Notes: generated by a model not told the origin, from the letters alone. 64,000 bases of DNA from Sandaracinus sp964481145 (GCA_964481145.1 CAYZTA010000010.1:1-64000); one strand, 5' to 3'. Shown: positions 18,101 through 28,201, counted from the stretch's first letter. Translations and numbers: made by a program.

Positions 18101-21100
18101 CTCGAGCGCCTCATTGACGTCATCGAGCTCACGCTCGAGCACTTCGGCCGCGCGGTACAAGAGCGCAATCCGCTCGGCCGGTTCCGCCGTGGTTGCAGCG
18201 CGCAAACGAAGGTTGTCGAGCAGATCGGGCCACATCGCCTGACGTTCGTAGAGCCGTGAGAGCGCGGTGAGTGCATTCACGTCATCCGGCTGATCGACGA
18301 GCACCTGCACCATCGCTTGAATGGCTGTCTCGGGCTCTCGCAGTTCCTCTTCGGCGAGCTTGCCGAGCCGCAATCCAATCTCTGCGCGAACCTCGGGTTC
18401 GGTCTCGAGCTGGGTGCGCCGCTTCAGCACTTCGGCAAGCGCGGCGTGCTCACCGGCTTCGGTATGAAGTCGGTCGAGTGATTCGAGCGCGACGACATCG
18501 TTTGCGTCCTCTGCGACGGCTTGCTTATAGAGTTGAATCGCCTTCTCTCGGTCGCCGAGCAGGTCTTCCATGACGGATCCCGCGCGCCGGAGTAGCTCTC
18601 CACGTTCGATCGTGTCGTAGGAGCGCTCGACCTTTCGACGCAGCACATCGCAAAGGCCTACCCAATCGCCGACCATCGTATGCAGCGCTTCGAGTGCATC
18701 GAGCGGGCTGGCGTCCTCCGGATCATGGGCAGCAAGGCGCTCGTACGTCTCGATGGCGGCGCGCAGATCGCCCCGTCGCTCGTCGTGAATTCTGGCGAGG
18801 GCACCCAGAAGCGAGCTCGTGACCGCAGAATCCGTGCTCGCAGAGATCGCGACTTCGTAGGCTCGAACCAAATCGTTCCATGCCTCGAGCGCGCCGGCGA
18901 GACGATCCACCTCTTCACGAATCGCGTCGTCTCCCGGCTCGATCGCGAATGCTCGACTCACTGCATGGAAAGCAAGGGGAAGGTCTTGACCGCGCGCTTC
19001 GTGCAATCGAGCGATTTCCGCGAGGAAACGAACACGATCGGCGGGATCGTCTTCGAGCGTGACCCGCGCTTCGTGCACCGCGATCCGTTTGCGCCACTGA
19101 TCCGTGGCGAGATAGATCGGCTCCAAAATCTGAATGATTCGAAGCTGATGTTCGGGTTCGGTCACGAGCCGTTCGAGCTCCGCCAGAGATGGCGCATGTC
19201 GAGGCTCGTCGCGTGTCACATCCTCGAACAAATCGATCGCTTGCGTGCGATCATCGAGTTTTTCTGCGAGCAGTTTTCCGAGGCGATGCTTGAGCTCAGG
19301 GAGCTCGCTGAGGTTGTCCGAAAGATCGATCCGTTGACGCAGATGGTCTGCTAGCTCGGCCCAGCGTTCGCGTTCTCGAAGCAGGTCGTCGAGGGCAACG
19401 GTCGAGATCGGATCTCGAGGATCGATCTCGAGGACCGCACGATACATCTCGATTGCACGATCCGGCTCGTTCTTCTGTTCCCGAAGAACGGCGGCGAGCT
19501 TTCTCAAGAGCTCGATGCGTTCCTGGTCGTTTGGAGCAAGCTCCGCTTGTTCTTCATACAGCGCGACGAGCGAATCCCAATCCGCCGTGCGTCGGAAGAG
19601 CGCTTCGAGCGCCAGGAATGTAGGACGATCATCGGAATGGAAGCGAAGCGCTTTTCGGTAGAGCTCTGCGGCTTTCGAAGCATCGCCGACCTTCTGATCG
19701 TAGAGCTGTGCGGCCGTGGTCGCGAGCTTCTGTGTCACTTCATCTTCGACCCCGAGCTCGTCGATCACGCCACGATACGTATCGGCCAAGCGATCCCAGC
19801 GCTCGAGCACTTTCGCGAGCCGCGAAAGTGTCTCCCACGTGCCTTCGTCTCGCGGATCTTCTCGGAAAAGGCGCGCATATACGGCCATCCCGCCTTCGAG
19901 ATCTTCGAGGTAATCCTCGTGCACTTGGCCCAGACGTTGGAGCAGCTCCTTGCGAGCTTCTTGTTCCGTCTCCGCCGATAGACGAGCCTCGAGTGCTTCG
20001 ACCACCCGTGGCCACGAAAGACGTGTCAGATAAATCGGCTCGAGGATCGCTGCAGCTGCGGCGCGATGATGTTCATCGGTCCGCATGATTTCTTCCAGCT
20101 GCTCGATCGTGGGCTCGTGGGGCGCACCGTTCCCCAGTGCCGCCTGAAAATGCTCCACGGCCCGGGCCACATCATCGAGCTTGGTACGATGCAGGCCACC
20201 GAGTCGGTAATGATGTTCGACCGCAAAGCCGACATGATGCTCGAGCATGCGCTCGTAGAGCGCTGCCAAGTCTGTCCAACGCGCCGCGCTTCCGTAAAGC
20301 CGCTCGAGCCCTCGATACGCCGCCGCGTGAGTCGGGTCTTCGGACAAGACCTCTTCGAGGGCCTCGATCGCGCTCGCGTGATCTCCCGTTTGGGTTTCGC
20401 AGAGGTCGGCTTGTCGGACGAGAAGTGCAACGCGCTCGGTGCCGGTCGCGAGCTCGGTTTTACGACGCAAAACCACCAACAGCGCGTGATGATCACCCGC
20501 TTCGACGGCCATCTCCTCGACGGCATCGAGCGCATCGCGCTGTTCTGGCTGAAGCTCGAGGACCCGCTCATAGTAGGCTCGCGCGAGCTCGACATCTCGA
20601 AGGCGATGGCGAGCCTCCCGAGCGATCGCGAGATAACTCGAGATCTGTAAGTCACCATCTGCGATATCGGGCGTCACATCGCACAAGAGCGCGACATGAT
20701 CTGCCCAGCGTTCGCTCTCTGCTGTCAGCCGCGTGACCTCTGCCGCGAGCTCGGCCACATCCGGTTCGCCGAGCCCTGCACGCAACGCACGCGCGGCGTA
20801 ATCGAACGCGCGATTCACATCTCGCAGCCCGATGTCCGACACTTGCGCCGCTCGCCGAAGTGCATCGAGCTTCTCGACGGCATCGTCTGATGCAGCGAGC
20901 ACCTCGAGCGTTTCGATGAGGGATGCGTAATCGCCCTGGTTCTCGAATTGCGGCCTCAGAACCCTCGCAGCTTGGAGCCGCAACGAACTCGTCGTGTCGT
21001 TTTCTGTTTTTGTCTGGAGCTCGCGGAGCGCGCTCACTGCACCTTGGTGGGCGGGCAGCACCTCGAGTACCTCGGCATAAGCCTCGATCGCGCTCTCGGT

Positions 21101-24100
21101 CTCCCCTGTGCGCGTTCGCATGAGCTCCGCCGCCCGGAAACGCAAGGAGGCTTTCTCCGTCGGATCGGACGCGAGGTCATGCACCATTTGTGTGGTGTCG
21201 AGCAGGTCATTCCAACGTTCGGATTGCTCGTAGAGACGTGTCAGCGCCCGAAGCGCACTCGGATCGGGTCCAAATCGCTCGATGACCTCACTGAATGCAG
21301 CGATCGCATGGTCGCGTTCTTCGAGCTTCTCGTCCCAGATCGTCCCAATGCGCAGCGTGATCTGCTTGCGCTCGTCGTCATTCGCCGCGATGGCATCGCG
21401 GCTCTGCAAGACATCGATGAGTGGCTGCCAACGTCCGTGCATCTCGTAGAGGCGTTCGAGAGCCGACAATGCCTCGGTGTCCGAGGGATCGAGCTCGAGA
21501 CGTTCGCGGTGGACGGCGATCGCTCCCTCAGCATCCTCCAGCGTCGTTTCAAGCAGGGTCGCGAGCCGGACGAGGATCGAACGACGTGTATTGAGCTCAG
21601 CCTCGAGGCTCGACTGACGCCGCAAATCGACAGCCAGCTTCGCGAACTCGCCGCGGCTTTGATGGATGCGCTCGAGCGCTCGTGATGCACGGAGCACCAT
21701 GTCCGGATCGTCGCTCGCAGCTTCGATCAAGCGAGCATAGGCATCTTCGCTCCGATCGACGTCGCCGATGATGTCGTCCCATAGCGTCGCGACTTCGAGG
21801 AGAAGTTCGGATTGAATGGAGGGCGAATCAATCGAGCCCGTGATGGCTTTTTCGAGGACAGCCGCGCGCTCACGCTCGGAGCCCAACATCGCGGCAACCC
21901 GAGCCAGCTCACTTCGGGCAAGTGCGTCTGCGGGATCACACTCGACCGCACGCGCCCAAGCACGCAACGCTGCCGCATTGTCGGCCAGCTTGTTCTCGTA
22001 GAGCTCCGCGATGCGCACGAGCATCGACATTCGCGACGAGGATTCAGCCACCTGCTCGAGCTGAATTTCGAGGACGCGTGCGAGATCCGCATAGGCACGT
22101 CGATGCTCGTACACCGCCTCGAGAATGAGGGCGGCTCGATGGCGCTGCTCAGCATCCGCCAGCAATCGTTCGAGCGCAGCACGCGCCCGCTCATGATCGA
22201 GATCGAGCCGAAGAGCCGCCTCATAACGTTCGACAGCCATGGCCGGCGCCGTCAGACGAGTCTCTTGGATCTCTCCTAGCCGATACATGAGCTCGGCCGC
22301 TGCATCTCCATCCGCACGATCGACCTCTTGTTCGAGCAACGCAGCGAGATCTCGCCAGCGCTCCGTGCGTGCGTAGAGGCGCTCGAGCGCGCGACGGCTC
22401 GCAGCGTGATCCGGCTCGAGCTCGATCACATCGCGGTACGCGTTGATCGCCAACTCCGGATCATCGATGAGCTCCTCGAAGAGGAAGCAGACTTGGAGAA
22501 GCAGTTCGAGCTTCGCCTCACGCGAGACGGTTTCAGCGATGCGATTGCGATAAAGGACCTGGAGATCGTCCCAACGCTCGGAGTCGGTATAAAGCTCTTT
22601 GAGCGCGAGGAAACTCGTTTCGTTTCCAGGATCCGCAGCCATGACGCGGCGATGGAAGGGCTCGGCGTCCTCTGGCCTGCCCAACACCACGTCATAAATA
22701 TTCGCAACTTTCTCAGCCAATTGTGCGGCATCAAGGGCCGACAAATCACCCGCATCGATCGCGGTCGCGATCGCGTGGGCGAGCGCCTCGTGTTGCTGCG
22801 CACGATCCGCTGCTTCGAACAGGCGCTCCCAGAGGAGCGGATCCTCCGGAGCATCGAGAAATGCACTCTCGAGCACCCGATACGCTGCGAGAGGATCATT
22901 GGCCCGCTCGACCGAAAGCTCGGCGTACTGCAACCGGAGACTTCGCTTCTCTTCGGGATCGCGTGTGGTCCCCAGGCGCTTTTCGAGCGCTTCGCGCAGT
23001 TTTCCCCATTCACCCGCGGCTTCGTACGCATGCTCGAGCAAACGCGCGACCGCAGGCGCATGATCGGGATGCGAACGGGAGAGCCGTTCGAGCGCCGCGA
23101 TCGCACGATGATCGGAAGGTCGCACCGAGAGTGCGCTCGTCAGCGCATCGATCGCCGCCGCGGCGTCGGGAGCGCGATCCACGAGAACCTCTGCCGTGCG
23201 CAGGAGAAGCTCGTGCTTTTCGTCTTCGGTGGTCGCGAGATCACGACGCACCGTCAAAACCGAAAGCAGCTCATCCCATCTCCCAGCTGCGACCGCGAGG
23301 CGATCGAGCGCCAGGAGTGCATCCGTGTCAGCAGGATCGATCGCCAACGCTGCCCGATAACGTTTCGCAGCCGACTCAGAGTCGTCGAACTCTTCGAGCT
23401 CGAGCTTGCCGAGGTCATGAAGCAGCGCCCATCGCTCCGAATCATCTTCTTCGGTATCGATCCGTGACTGGAGCAGCGCTCGCAAATCTTCGAAGCGCCT
23501 CTCATGACGATAGATGCGATCCAGAGACTTCGTGGCTTCCAGATCATGAGGATTGGCCGCCACAATTTCGCGAAGCTGAGTGATCGCGCGCTCGGTGTCT
23601 CCGAGACGTTCACCCGCAATGCGCGCGATGGAGCGACGCAACACCAGACGTTCGTCTTCGTCCGCACGCTCGAGACGCGCAGCCAACGCCGCTGCAAGGC
23701 GCTCCCACGTGCCCGATTTTTCCGCGCAGATCCAGAGCCGCTCACGAACGCCCACATCGATCGGATCGAGATTCCAAGCCTCGAGCTGATATCGGAATGC
23801 GCTCTGCCAGTCGTTCAGACGCTCGCCACTGATTTCACGCAGTCGCTCGAGGAGCGAGATCCTTTCCGAGACCTCGGATTCATCCGTCGATTGTAGGACG
23901 ACTTCGTAAAGCGCTCCGAGCCGGCTCCACTTCTCGTCCTTCTCGTAGAGCGCGATCAATTTCCGAGCAGCGCGCTCATGCGTGGGAACCACCGTCAGCA
24001 CACGCTCGTAACTACGAAATGCCCGATGAGGCTCCCCAATCTTTTGTTCGTAGACATCCGCTGCGCGCAGAGAGATCGCGACTTTGTGCTCCGGATCCGT

Positions 24101-26308
24101 CGCGCGATCCGCGGCGTTGCCGAGCACCTCCGCGAGTCCATCCCAATCTGCCTGCTCCGCATAAAGCGCTTCCAATCCATCCCAATCCGAAGCGGCCACG
24201 AACGACTCGCGCAGAGTGCGCATCGCGCGATTGTTTTTGGGATCGATGGCCAACACGCGTTTCCATGCATTGGCTGCAGCTTCCGGATCTTTCGCTTGCT
24301 CACCGTAAAGAGAGCCGAGCTTCGTCAAGAGCTTGATGCGCTCACGATCATCGCTCTGTTCAGCGACACGACGCTCCAGAACAGAAGCCAGCGTGGCCCA
24401 ATCCTTCTCGCGTTCGGCCAACTTCTCGAGGGCATCGAGCGCCTCGCCATGGGTTGGATCGTGGGAGAGGACGTCCTTCCAGAGCGCGATTGCATCCTGA
24501 TGTCGATGCAAGCGCTCGCCTGCCACCCGCGCGAGCTCGATTCGCATCGCTTGGCGTGCATTGGGATCACTCGCGAGTTCGGCCTCGGCGCGCTGTACAT
24601 CGAAGAGCTGCTTCCATGCGCGCTTCTTCGTGTAGATATCTTTGAGCTGCGCGAGCGCTTCGCGGTGGGTCGGATCTCGTTCGACAACGAGCTCGAGCGG
24701 TCGTGTGGCCTGGTTGTAGTTCGCAAAACGCTCGATCCAGAGCCGCGCAATCCGCATGTAGAGCGCGACTTGCTCCACAGGATCCGTCTCCGACTCGGCT
24801 TTTCGCGTGAGCACCTGGATGAGATCGTTCCAACGACCCATCTGCTCATACGTCGCGGCGAGCGCTTCGAGCGCTTCTCGATCGTTCGGAACGAGTTGGA
24901 GGATGGCATTCCAGCCGCTGATCACCATCACATCGAGCCGAAGATGATCGCGATAAATGACGATCATCTCGCGCAGAAGCGCGACGCGCGCATCGACGGC
25001 TCCTTCCGGAAGCGCATCGAGTTCGCCCTTTTGCACTTCGACGAGTGCGTTCCATTTCTCGGTCTGCTGATAGAGCTCACGAAGCGCACGAAGGGCTTCT
25101 GGATTTTTCGGATCCTGACGCTGTACCGCCTTCCACGCGTCGATGGCTCGATCCGAAGCTCCGCTCGTCTGTGCTGCGCGCGCGAGTTCGACCGCGAGAT
25201 CGATCTTGAGACGCGCATCGCTCGTGACGCGCTGTGCATCCCCAAGGACCATCAAAAGCTTGGCGTGTTCCCCTATCGCCGGGAGATATTCGCGATAGAA
25301 CGCGAGCATGCCTGGATGCGCAGGGTCCATCTTGCGCAACCGTGCGAAATACGGCTCGGCCTCATTCGAGGCGTTCCGGAAGCGCCAATGGACCATTCCG
25401 ATTTGGAGCAAGATGCCTTGTTCGCTGTCGAGTTTCTGCCGCGCGCGAAGAGCATCGTCGTAGAGGGCCACCAGATGGTCCCACTGCTCTCCATGCGTGA
25501 AGAACTCCACGAGGAACCGCATCGCTTCGGGATGCCCAGGGGCGAAATCAAGCACGCGCTCATAACAGGCTGCCGCTCGTTCCTTGGCCGAGAGCACGCG
25601 CGCGAACACGCGCGACGCGCGCAAGTAAAAGCCCACCCGATCATCGCGCCCCCGAGTTTTCTCGGCCGCACGCAACAAGACCTGAGCGAGTTCCTCCCAA
25701 TTGCCCCGGGTGCGAAGGATTTGTTCGTAGAGTCGATTGGCGCGAGGATCCCCCGGCTCTGCCTCCAGCGCTTGTGTGAAAAGACGATCGACGTCCTTGT
25801 CGCGCCCACGCTTTTTGTACTTCCAAACGAAGCTCGCGGCGCTCACCAGAAGCGAAGTCCGCAGCGTTGCGTCGCTTGCATTTTCCGCCTCATCGACGAA
25901 TCGCTTCGCGATTTCTTTCCAATTGCCTTCTGCGGCGCCGATCGATTCGAGCGCCTCCTGAATCTCACCGTCCCCTGGACGAAGCAAAAGCGCGCGTTCG
26001 AACGCGGATTTCGCGGCAGCATCATCGAGGAGCTCATCTTGGTAGAGTCTTCCCAGCTCCTTCCGAAGCGCTGACTCTTTGTCGGGATCATCCGCGCTCA
26101 AGTCCGCTTCTAATTCGAGAAGCTGGCTCGCAGTGCGGATTTCGCCTCGTTCCTGATGTCCGCGACGCGCTGCGGCCACGAGACGAAGAGGATCCGAGCC
26201 ACGTCGGGCAGGATCACCGCTCAACGCTGCTTCGCGAAGCTCTCGCATCGCATCGGCGTGGTCAGGATCCTCCTGAAGGAGTCCGAGCAAGTGGGGGACG
26301 TCGAGCAC
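15101..26308 (-). CDS. Giant tetratricopeptide-repeat protein, 3735 residues
   Basis: One uninterrupted frame of 11.2 kb. The product is built almost entirely of paired TPR-like helices in a recurring unit of roughly 105-110 residues: an A..YERVL.LDP.H..AL..LE.LY...ERW..L pattern followed by a longer helix pair carrying (D/E)...R..LL..IA.LYE..L.D. By length this means about 34 units. No signal peptide, membrane helix or enzymatic domain is visible, and the composition is strongly acidic, so it is probably a soluble cytosolic scaffold. The last three or so repeats (KAISMLERALAEESGHAKAT) are more canonical 34-residue TPRs. The start is taken at GTG 26308; the frame is open upstream, so an earlier non-ATG start is possible. 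Very long TPR proteins occur in Myxococcota, but their function is not known to me. Confidence 0.9.
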   Translation of the reverse strand: MLDVPHLLGLLQEDPDHADAMRELREAALSGDPARRGSDPLRLVAAARRGHQERGEIRTASQLLELEADLSADDPDKESALRKELGRLYQDELLDDAAAKSAFERALLLRPGDGEIQEALESIGAAEGNWKEIAKRFVDEAENASDATLRTSLLVSAASFVWKYKKRGRDKDVDRLFTQALEAEPGDPRANRLYEQILRTRGNWEELAQVLLRAAEKTRGRDDRVGFYLRASRVFARVLSAKERAAACYERVLDFAPGHPEAMRFLVEFFTHGEQWDHLVALYDDALRARQKLDSEQGILLQIGMVHWRFRNASNEAEPYFARLRKMDPAHPGMLAFYREYLPAIGEHAKLLMVLGDAQRVTSDARLKIDLAVELARAAQTSGASDRAIDAWKAVQRQDPKNPEALRALRELYQQTEKWNALVEVQKGELDALPEGAVDARVALLREMIVIYRDHLRLDVMVISGWNAILQLVPNDREALEALAATYEQMGRWNDLIQVLTRKAESETDPVEQVALYMRIARLWIERFANYNQATRPLELVVERDPTHREALAQLKDIYTKKRAWKQLFDVQRAEAELASDPNARQAMRIELARVAGERLHRHQDAIALWKDVLSHDPTHGEALDALEKLAEREKDWATLASVLERRVAEQSDDRERIKLLTKLGSLYGEQAKDPEAAANAWKRVLAIDPKNNRAMRTLRESFVAASDWDGLEALYAEQADWDGLAEVLGNAADRATDPEHKVAISLRAADVYEQKIGEPHRAFRSYERVLTVVPTHERAARKLIALYEKDEKWSRLGALYEVVLQSTDESEVSERISLLERLREISGERLNDWQSAFRYQLEAWNLDPIDVGVRERLWICAEKSGTWERLAAALAARLERADEDERLVLRRSIARIAGERLGDTERAITQLREIVAANPHDLEATKSLDRIYRHERRFEDLRALLQSRIDTEEDDSERWALLHDLGKLELEEFDDSESAAKRYRAALAIDPADTDALLALDRLAVAAGRWDELLSVLTVRRDLATTEDEKHELLLRTAEVLVDRAPDAAAAIDALTSALSVRPSDHRAIAALERLSRSHPDHAPAVARLLEHAYEAAGEWGKLREALEKRLGTTRDPEEKRSLRLQYAELSVERANDPLAAYRVLESAFLDAPEDPLLWERLFEAADRAQQHEALAHAIATAIDAGDLSALDAAQLAEKVANIYDVVLGRPEDAEPFHRRVMAADPGNETSFLALKELYTDSERWDDLQVLYRNRIAETVSREAKLELLLQVCFLFEELIDDPELAINAYRDVIELEPDHAASRRALERLYARTERWRDLAALLEQEVDRADGDAAAELMYRLGEIQETRLTAPAMAVERYEAALRLDLDHERARAALERLLADAEQRHRAALILEAVYEHRRAYADLARVLEIQLEQVAESSSRMSMLVRIAELYENKLADNAAALRAWARAVECDPADALARSELARVAAMLGSERERAAVLEKAITGSIDSPSIQSELLLEVATLWDDIIGDVDRSEDAYARLIEAASDDPDMVLRASRALERIHQSRGEFAKLAVDLRRQSSLEAELNTRRSILVRLATLLETTLEDAEGAIAVHRERLELDPSDTEALSALERLYEMHGRWQPLIDVLQSRDAIAANDDERKQITLRIGTIWDEKLEERDHAIAAFSEVIERFGPDPSALRALTRLYEQSERWNDLLDTTQMVHDLASDPTEKASLRFRAAELMRTRTGETESAIEAYAEVLEVLPAHQGAVSALRELQTKTENDTTSSLRLQAARVLRPQFENQGDYASLIETLEVLAASDDAVEKLDALRRAAQVSDIGLRDVNRAFDYAARALRAGLGEPDVAELAAEVTRLTAESERWADHVALLCDVTPDIADGDLQISSYLAIAREARHRLRDVELARAYYERVLELQPEQRDALDAVEEMAVEAGDHHALLVVLRRKTELATGTERVALLVRQADLCETQTGDHASAIEALEEVLSEDPTHAAAYRGLERLYGSAARWTDLAALYERMLEHHVGFAVEHHYRLGGLHRTKLDDVARAVEHFQAALGNGAPHEPTIEQLEEIMRTDEHHRAAAAAILEPIYLTRLSWPRVVEALEARLSAETEQEARKELLQRLGQVHEDYLEDLEGGMAVYARLFREDPRDEGTWETLSRLAKVLERWDRLADTYRGVIDELGVEDEVTQKLATTAAQLYDQKVGDASKAAELYRKALRFHSDDRPTFLALEALFRRTADWDSLVALYEEQAELAPNDQERIELLRKLAAVLREQKNEPDRAIEMYRAVLEIDPRDPISTVALDDLLRERERWAELADHLRQRIDLSDNLSELPELKHRLGKLLAEKLDDRTQAIDLFEDVTRDEPRHAPSLAELERLVTEPEHQLRIIQILEPIYLATDQWRKRIAVHEARVTLEDDPADRVRFLAEIARLHEARGQDLPLAFHAVSRAFAIEPGDDAIREEVDRLAGALEAWNDLVRAYEVAISASTDSAVTSSLLGALARIHDERRGDLRAAIETYERLAAHDPEDASPLDALEALHTMVGDWVGLCDVLRRKVERSYDTIERGELLRRAGSVMEDLLGDREKAIQLYKQAVAEDANDVVALESLDRLHTEAGEHAALAEVLKRRTQLETEPEVRAEIGLRLGKLAEEELREPETAIQAMVQVLVDQPDDVNALTALSRLYERQAMWPDLLDNLRLRAATTAEPAERIALLYRAAEVLERELDDVNEALETYRQVLELDGRHDATIAALMRVAQLEDHRANAIEIVLPLLRSQGRFDELARMLELSIEGMNDPIDKRNALRSLAEVHEQGRNDLNAAFDAYRAALAQDVSDFNIPDELERLAAALGAWDRVADVFAVRASSASDPEIARGLYDRLARISEVHLGDDTRAIEAYRRAIEQVGDDETLLGHLDRLYVKTQAFAELVDVLERRLSHTNDLPMRLEMLVRLGTIRLEHGIDRHAALGSFQEVLEAQPDDAQSLFALESLLEDHDLAPQVVEVLETAYRQVGANAKIAALYEVKVRLADNEGERVALLTELARIRENELGDPAAALSTLTRAFEIDRRDESMLDEIERLATIVDGWEGLRGLIERVGESSELDGASRRDLELRAAGWYRDRMSDPESAEAALRRAIAADRESTGAHSQLADLLATPGREQELIDVLCVWAEVEYDEIEKKDRLRRAARLSESALRDTAQAARLYRSVLDVDGSDAGALDELIRLRMEEGVWSDVATLLEKRIDVETDPDARVELRRKLAHAFAGPLAQPERAMEAWSDVLNEQPTDLGAMDQLERLYEAAERYSSLEELFQRRLDIAETPSDRIAVRVRLARLSETRFGRRSEAIDQLHEILGEDPQNREALDELERLYEADERLDDLISLLERRADDATSTGDVAQGLTVRMRLAEAYETKGDSEAALAAFAKVLEQDAEHPPALRASARLHQAAGRARDAALAIERLIAVLPHAEAREEAFRLAELAVTTLEEPDRAERVLRRIHELDPNDGEVRAKLKSHYDRHERWAELAQMLAIDVDVISETPEKLEVLRRIADLYSNRLGDPAMAATYLEQAVALDPENRDVLLPLCDLYIAAGRQNDAIPVLEKIIASYGSRRSKEVAVFQHRLGRALEGMGNTSGALQAYDAAFKVDLTNVHILRDLGRLCYAEGDYDRAQKTFRALLLQKLDANSGISKGDVYFYLGDISVKQGDSKKAISMLERALAEESGHAKATELLASLKS

Positions 26309-26431
26309 GTCGTACTCCGAGAGACAAGAGGTGACAGAAATGGCTAAAACGCCTAAATTAATGCCCTTTGTGCGATGATCCGTACAAAGGTGCGAATGGA
26401 TGGTAAGGGCACCTTAGCAAGCCTGGCAAGC

Positions 26432-26465
26432 ACCGAAATTTCGTTCCCGATTTCGATATTTCGGT
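26432..26465 (-). terminator. Hairpin between the b561-like gene and the TPR gene
   Basis: Arms accgaaatttcg (26432-26443) and cgatatttcggt (26454-26465) pair over 12 bp with one mismatch around a 10-base loop, immediately after the stop of the minus-strand gene at 26469. It lies about 120 bp upstream of the TPR gene start. No T-run follows, so a regulatory site for the TPR gene is the alternative. Confidence 0.5.
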
Positions 26466-26468
26466 CCC

Positions 26469-27209
26469 TCAAAAGAGCATCAATGCACCCGCCGCACCGA
26501 GTGCGGCCCAGGTCGTCCATCCGACCGCTTGATGGACCACCGCAACCGTCTGCATCGAGCTGTAATCATTGGCTCGATCACCGAACCAGTTGTTCGCGAG
26601 CCCGATGCCGATCACCGTCTGAGCCACCATGCCTGCCAAATGGATGATCGCGAGCACCGAATGGATACGGATGCGATCGGAATACTCACCGCGCCCGGTC
26701 AGCACTTGATTGGGATCGTTCACCAATAGCCCAATCGACATGGCCAGAGTCGCCGAATACAGCGTGGTCGTGATGGCCGCCGAGACGAGATGCGGATAGG
26801 GCACTCCCCAACATTGATCCTGCCCGAACACGGCATTTCCCGTCGCGCAGGGATTGTCGTCGATGCCCGCCCCGAAACCATACATGTTGTAATATTGGAT
26901 GAGTCCCAAAGCGGCGGTGACCGACATCGAAGCCCACGTCACGATCCCCATCGTTCGATGAATCTGTCCAAGTTCCCGACGTCGGCGAACATCCGCTGCA
27001 TAGGCAGCATCTTCGTCTTCATCTTCATTTTCGACTTGGGCCTCGGCCGCCTGAAGCAGGGTCGGCAATGGAAGCGTCGCATCGACATCGAGTGCAGCGG
27101 AGGGCGCAAACCACGCCCCTGATTGCAGCATGCCCGGTGAAATCATCGGGGCCTCGAGCTGCAATCCAAAAAGCGGCGTCGCGAGCAAGAAAGCGGCAAA
27201 TCCCGGCAT
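26469..27209 (-). CDS. Four-helix membrane protein, cytochrome b561-like
   Basis: A 246-residue protein. The first 40 residues are hydrophobic and may be a signal sequence; an acidic stretch (ENEDEDEDAAY) follows; then four transmembrane helices over residues about 84-245. Histidines sit at helix ends in the pattern of diheme b561-type proteins: His84 (IHRTMGIVTW), His140 (PYPHLVSA), His183 and His190 (RIHSVLAIIHLAGM) and His226 (VVHQAVGW). Cys121 and Cys133 lie in one loop and could form a disulphide. I infer an electron-transfer membrane cytochrome; no redox partner is adjacent. Heme binding is a prediction from histidine placement, not from a recognised domain. Confidence 0.65.
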   Translation of the reverse strand: MPGFAAFLLATPLFGLQLEAPMISPGMLQSGAWFAPSAALDVDATLPLPTLLQAAEAQVENEDEDEDAAYAADVRRRRELGQIHRTMGIVTWASMSVTAALGLIQYYNMYGFGAGIDDNPCATGNAVFGQDQCWGVPYPHLVSAAITTTLYSATLAMSIGLLVNDPNQVLTGRGEYSDRIRIHSVLAIIHLAGMVAQTVIGIGLANNWFGDRANDYSSMQTVAVVHQAVGWTTWAALGAAGALMLF

Positions 27210-27280
27210 GTGCGCGAGCTTAAGGTCTCACGCAAAAGAAGTCGATGGCTCAAAAGATCGATGGTTCAGAAGAAGTGAGC

Positions 27281-28201
27281 TCATCCTTTCAATGCCCGGA
27301 CTCCGGCCTTGTGAACCTTCCCTGGCAGCTCGCGCCCCACGACCGCCTTCGCGACCTGCCCTGCCATCCAGAGCTTTTCGAGATCGATGCCGGTCGAGAT
27401 CCCCATTCCATCCAGCATGAACACGAGATCTTCGGTGGCGACGTTTCCGGCCGCGCCAGGCGCATACGGACATCCCCCAAGACCGCCGACCGAGGCATCG
27501 AACGTGCGGATCCCCATCTCCAAACCAACGAGCACATTCGCGAGCGCAGTGCCCCGTGTGTCGTGCAGATGGAGCGCGATCTGATCCGCGCGAAATTCAG
27601 ACAAAAACAGCTTCAAAATATCGCGCGTCTGCGTGGGCGTTCCAACACCGATGGTGTCACCAAGAGAAATTTCGTAGCAGCCTTGAGCGATGAGCTCTCT
27701 CGCGATCTCGAGCCCCGCGGTGGGATCGATCGAGCCTTCATAAGGGCATCCCCAGAGAGTCGACACATATCCGCGCACGCGCAAACCAGCAGACACCGCT
27801 GGAGCTATCACATCACGAAACCCCGTCAGGGTGGCTTCCACGGTCTTGTTGACGTTCTTGCGGTTGTGCGTCTCGCTCGCGCTCACGAAGACCGCGATTT
27901 CGCGAATCGCGGCTTGCTTCTGCGCTCGCGAAAGACCGCGCGCATTCGGGCACAGCGCGCTGAACGTCACTCCGGGCGTCTCGGACAAAAGTCCGGCGAC
28001 CTCGTCTGCATCCGCGAGCTGCGGAACCCATTTGGGTGAAACGAAGCTCGTCGCTTCGATGCGACGCACCCCCGCGTGAACAAGCGCTTCGATGAGGCGC
28101 ACCTTTCGCGTGGTCGGCACGGTGACCGCTTCGTTCTGCAGGCCATCACGCGGTGAAACCTCGTAGATCGACACGGAGTTCGGCAGAATATCGAGCGGCA
28201 T
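27281..28201 (-). CDS. mvaB: Hydroxymethylglutaryl-CoA lyase
   Basis: Cleaves HMG-CoA to acetyl-CoA and acetoacetate, the last step of leucine catabolism, or the equivalent step in related acyl-CoA pathways. The 306-residue TIM-barrel protein has all family landmarks: YEVSPRDGLQNEA near the N-terminus (catalytic Arg and metal Asp), SFVSPKWVPQLAD, GCPYEG, the HLHDTRGTALAN metal-binding His pair, and the Cys loop GGLGGCPYAPGAAGN. The length is that of bacterial MvaB. No other leucine-degradation genes are in the window; the divergent neighbour is a sigma-54 activator with 63 bp between starts. Confidence 0.95.
   Translation of the reverse strand: MPLDILPNSVSIYEVSPRDGLQNEAVTVPTTRKVRLIEALVHAGVRRIEATSFVSPKWVPQLADADEVAGLLSETPGVTFSALCPNARGLSRAQKQAAIREIAVFVSASETHNRKNVNKTVEATLTGFRDVIAPAVSAGLRVRGYVSTLWGCPYEGSIDPTAGLEIARELIAQGCYEISLGDTIGVGTPTQTRDILKLFLSEFRADQIALHLHDTRGTALANVLVGLEMGIRTFDASVGGLGGCPYAPGAAGNVATEDLVFMLDGMGISTGIDLEKLWMAGQVAKAVVGRELPGKVHKAGVRALKG

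Noticed and set aside
23978..26074. 698-codon open frame antisense to the giant TPR gene
   Set aside because: The opposite strand shows clear repeated TPR coding; this frame owes its length to codon bias and shows irregular Arg/His/Leu-rich sequence.
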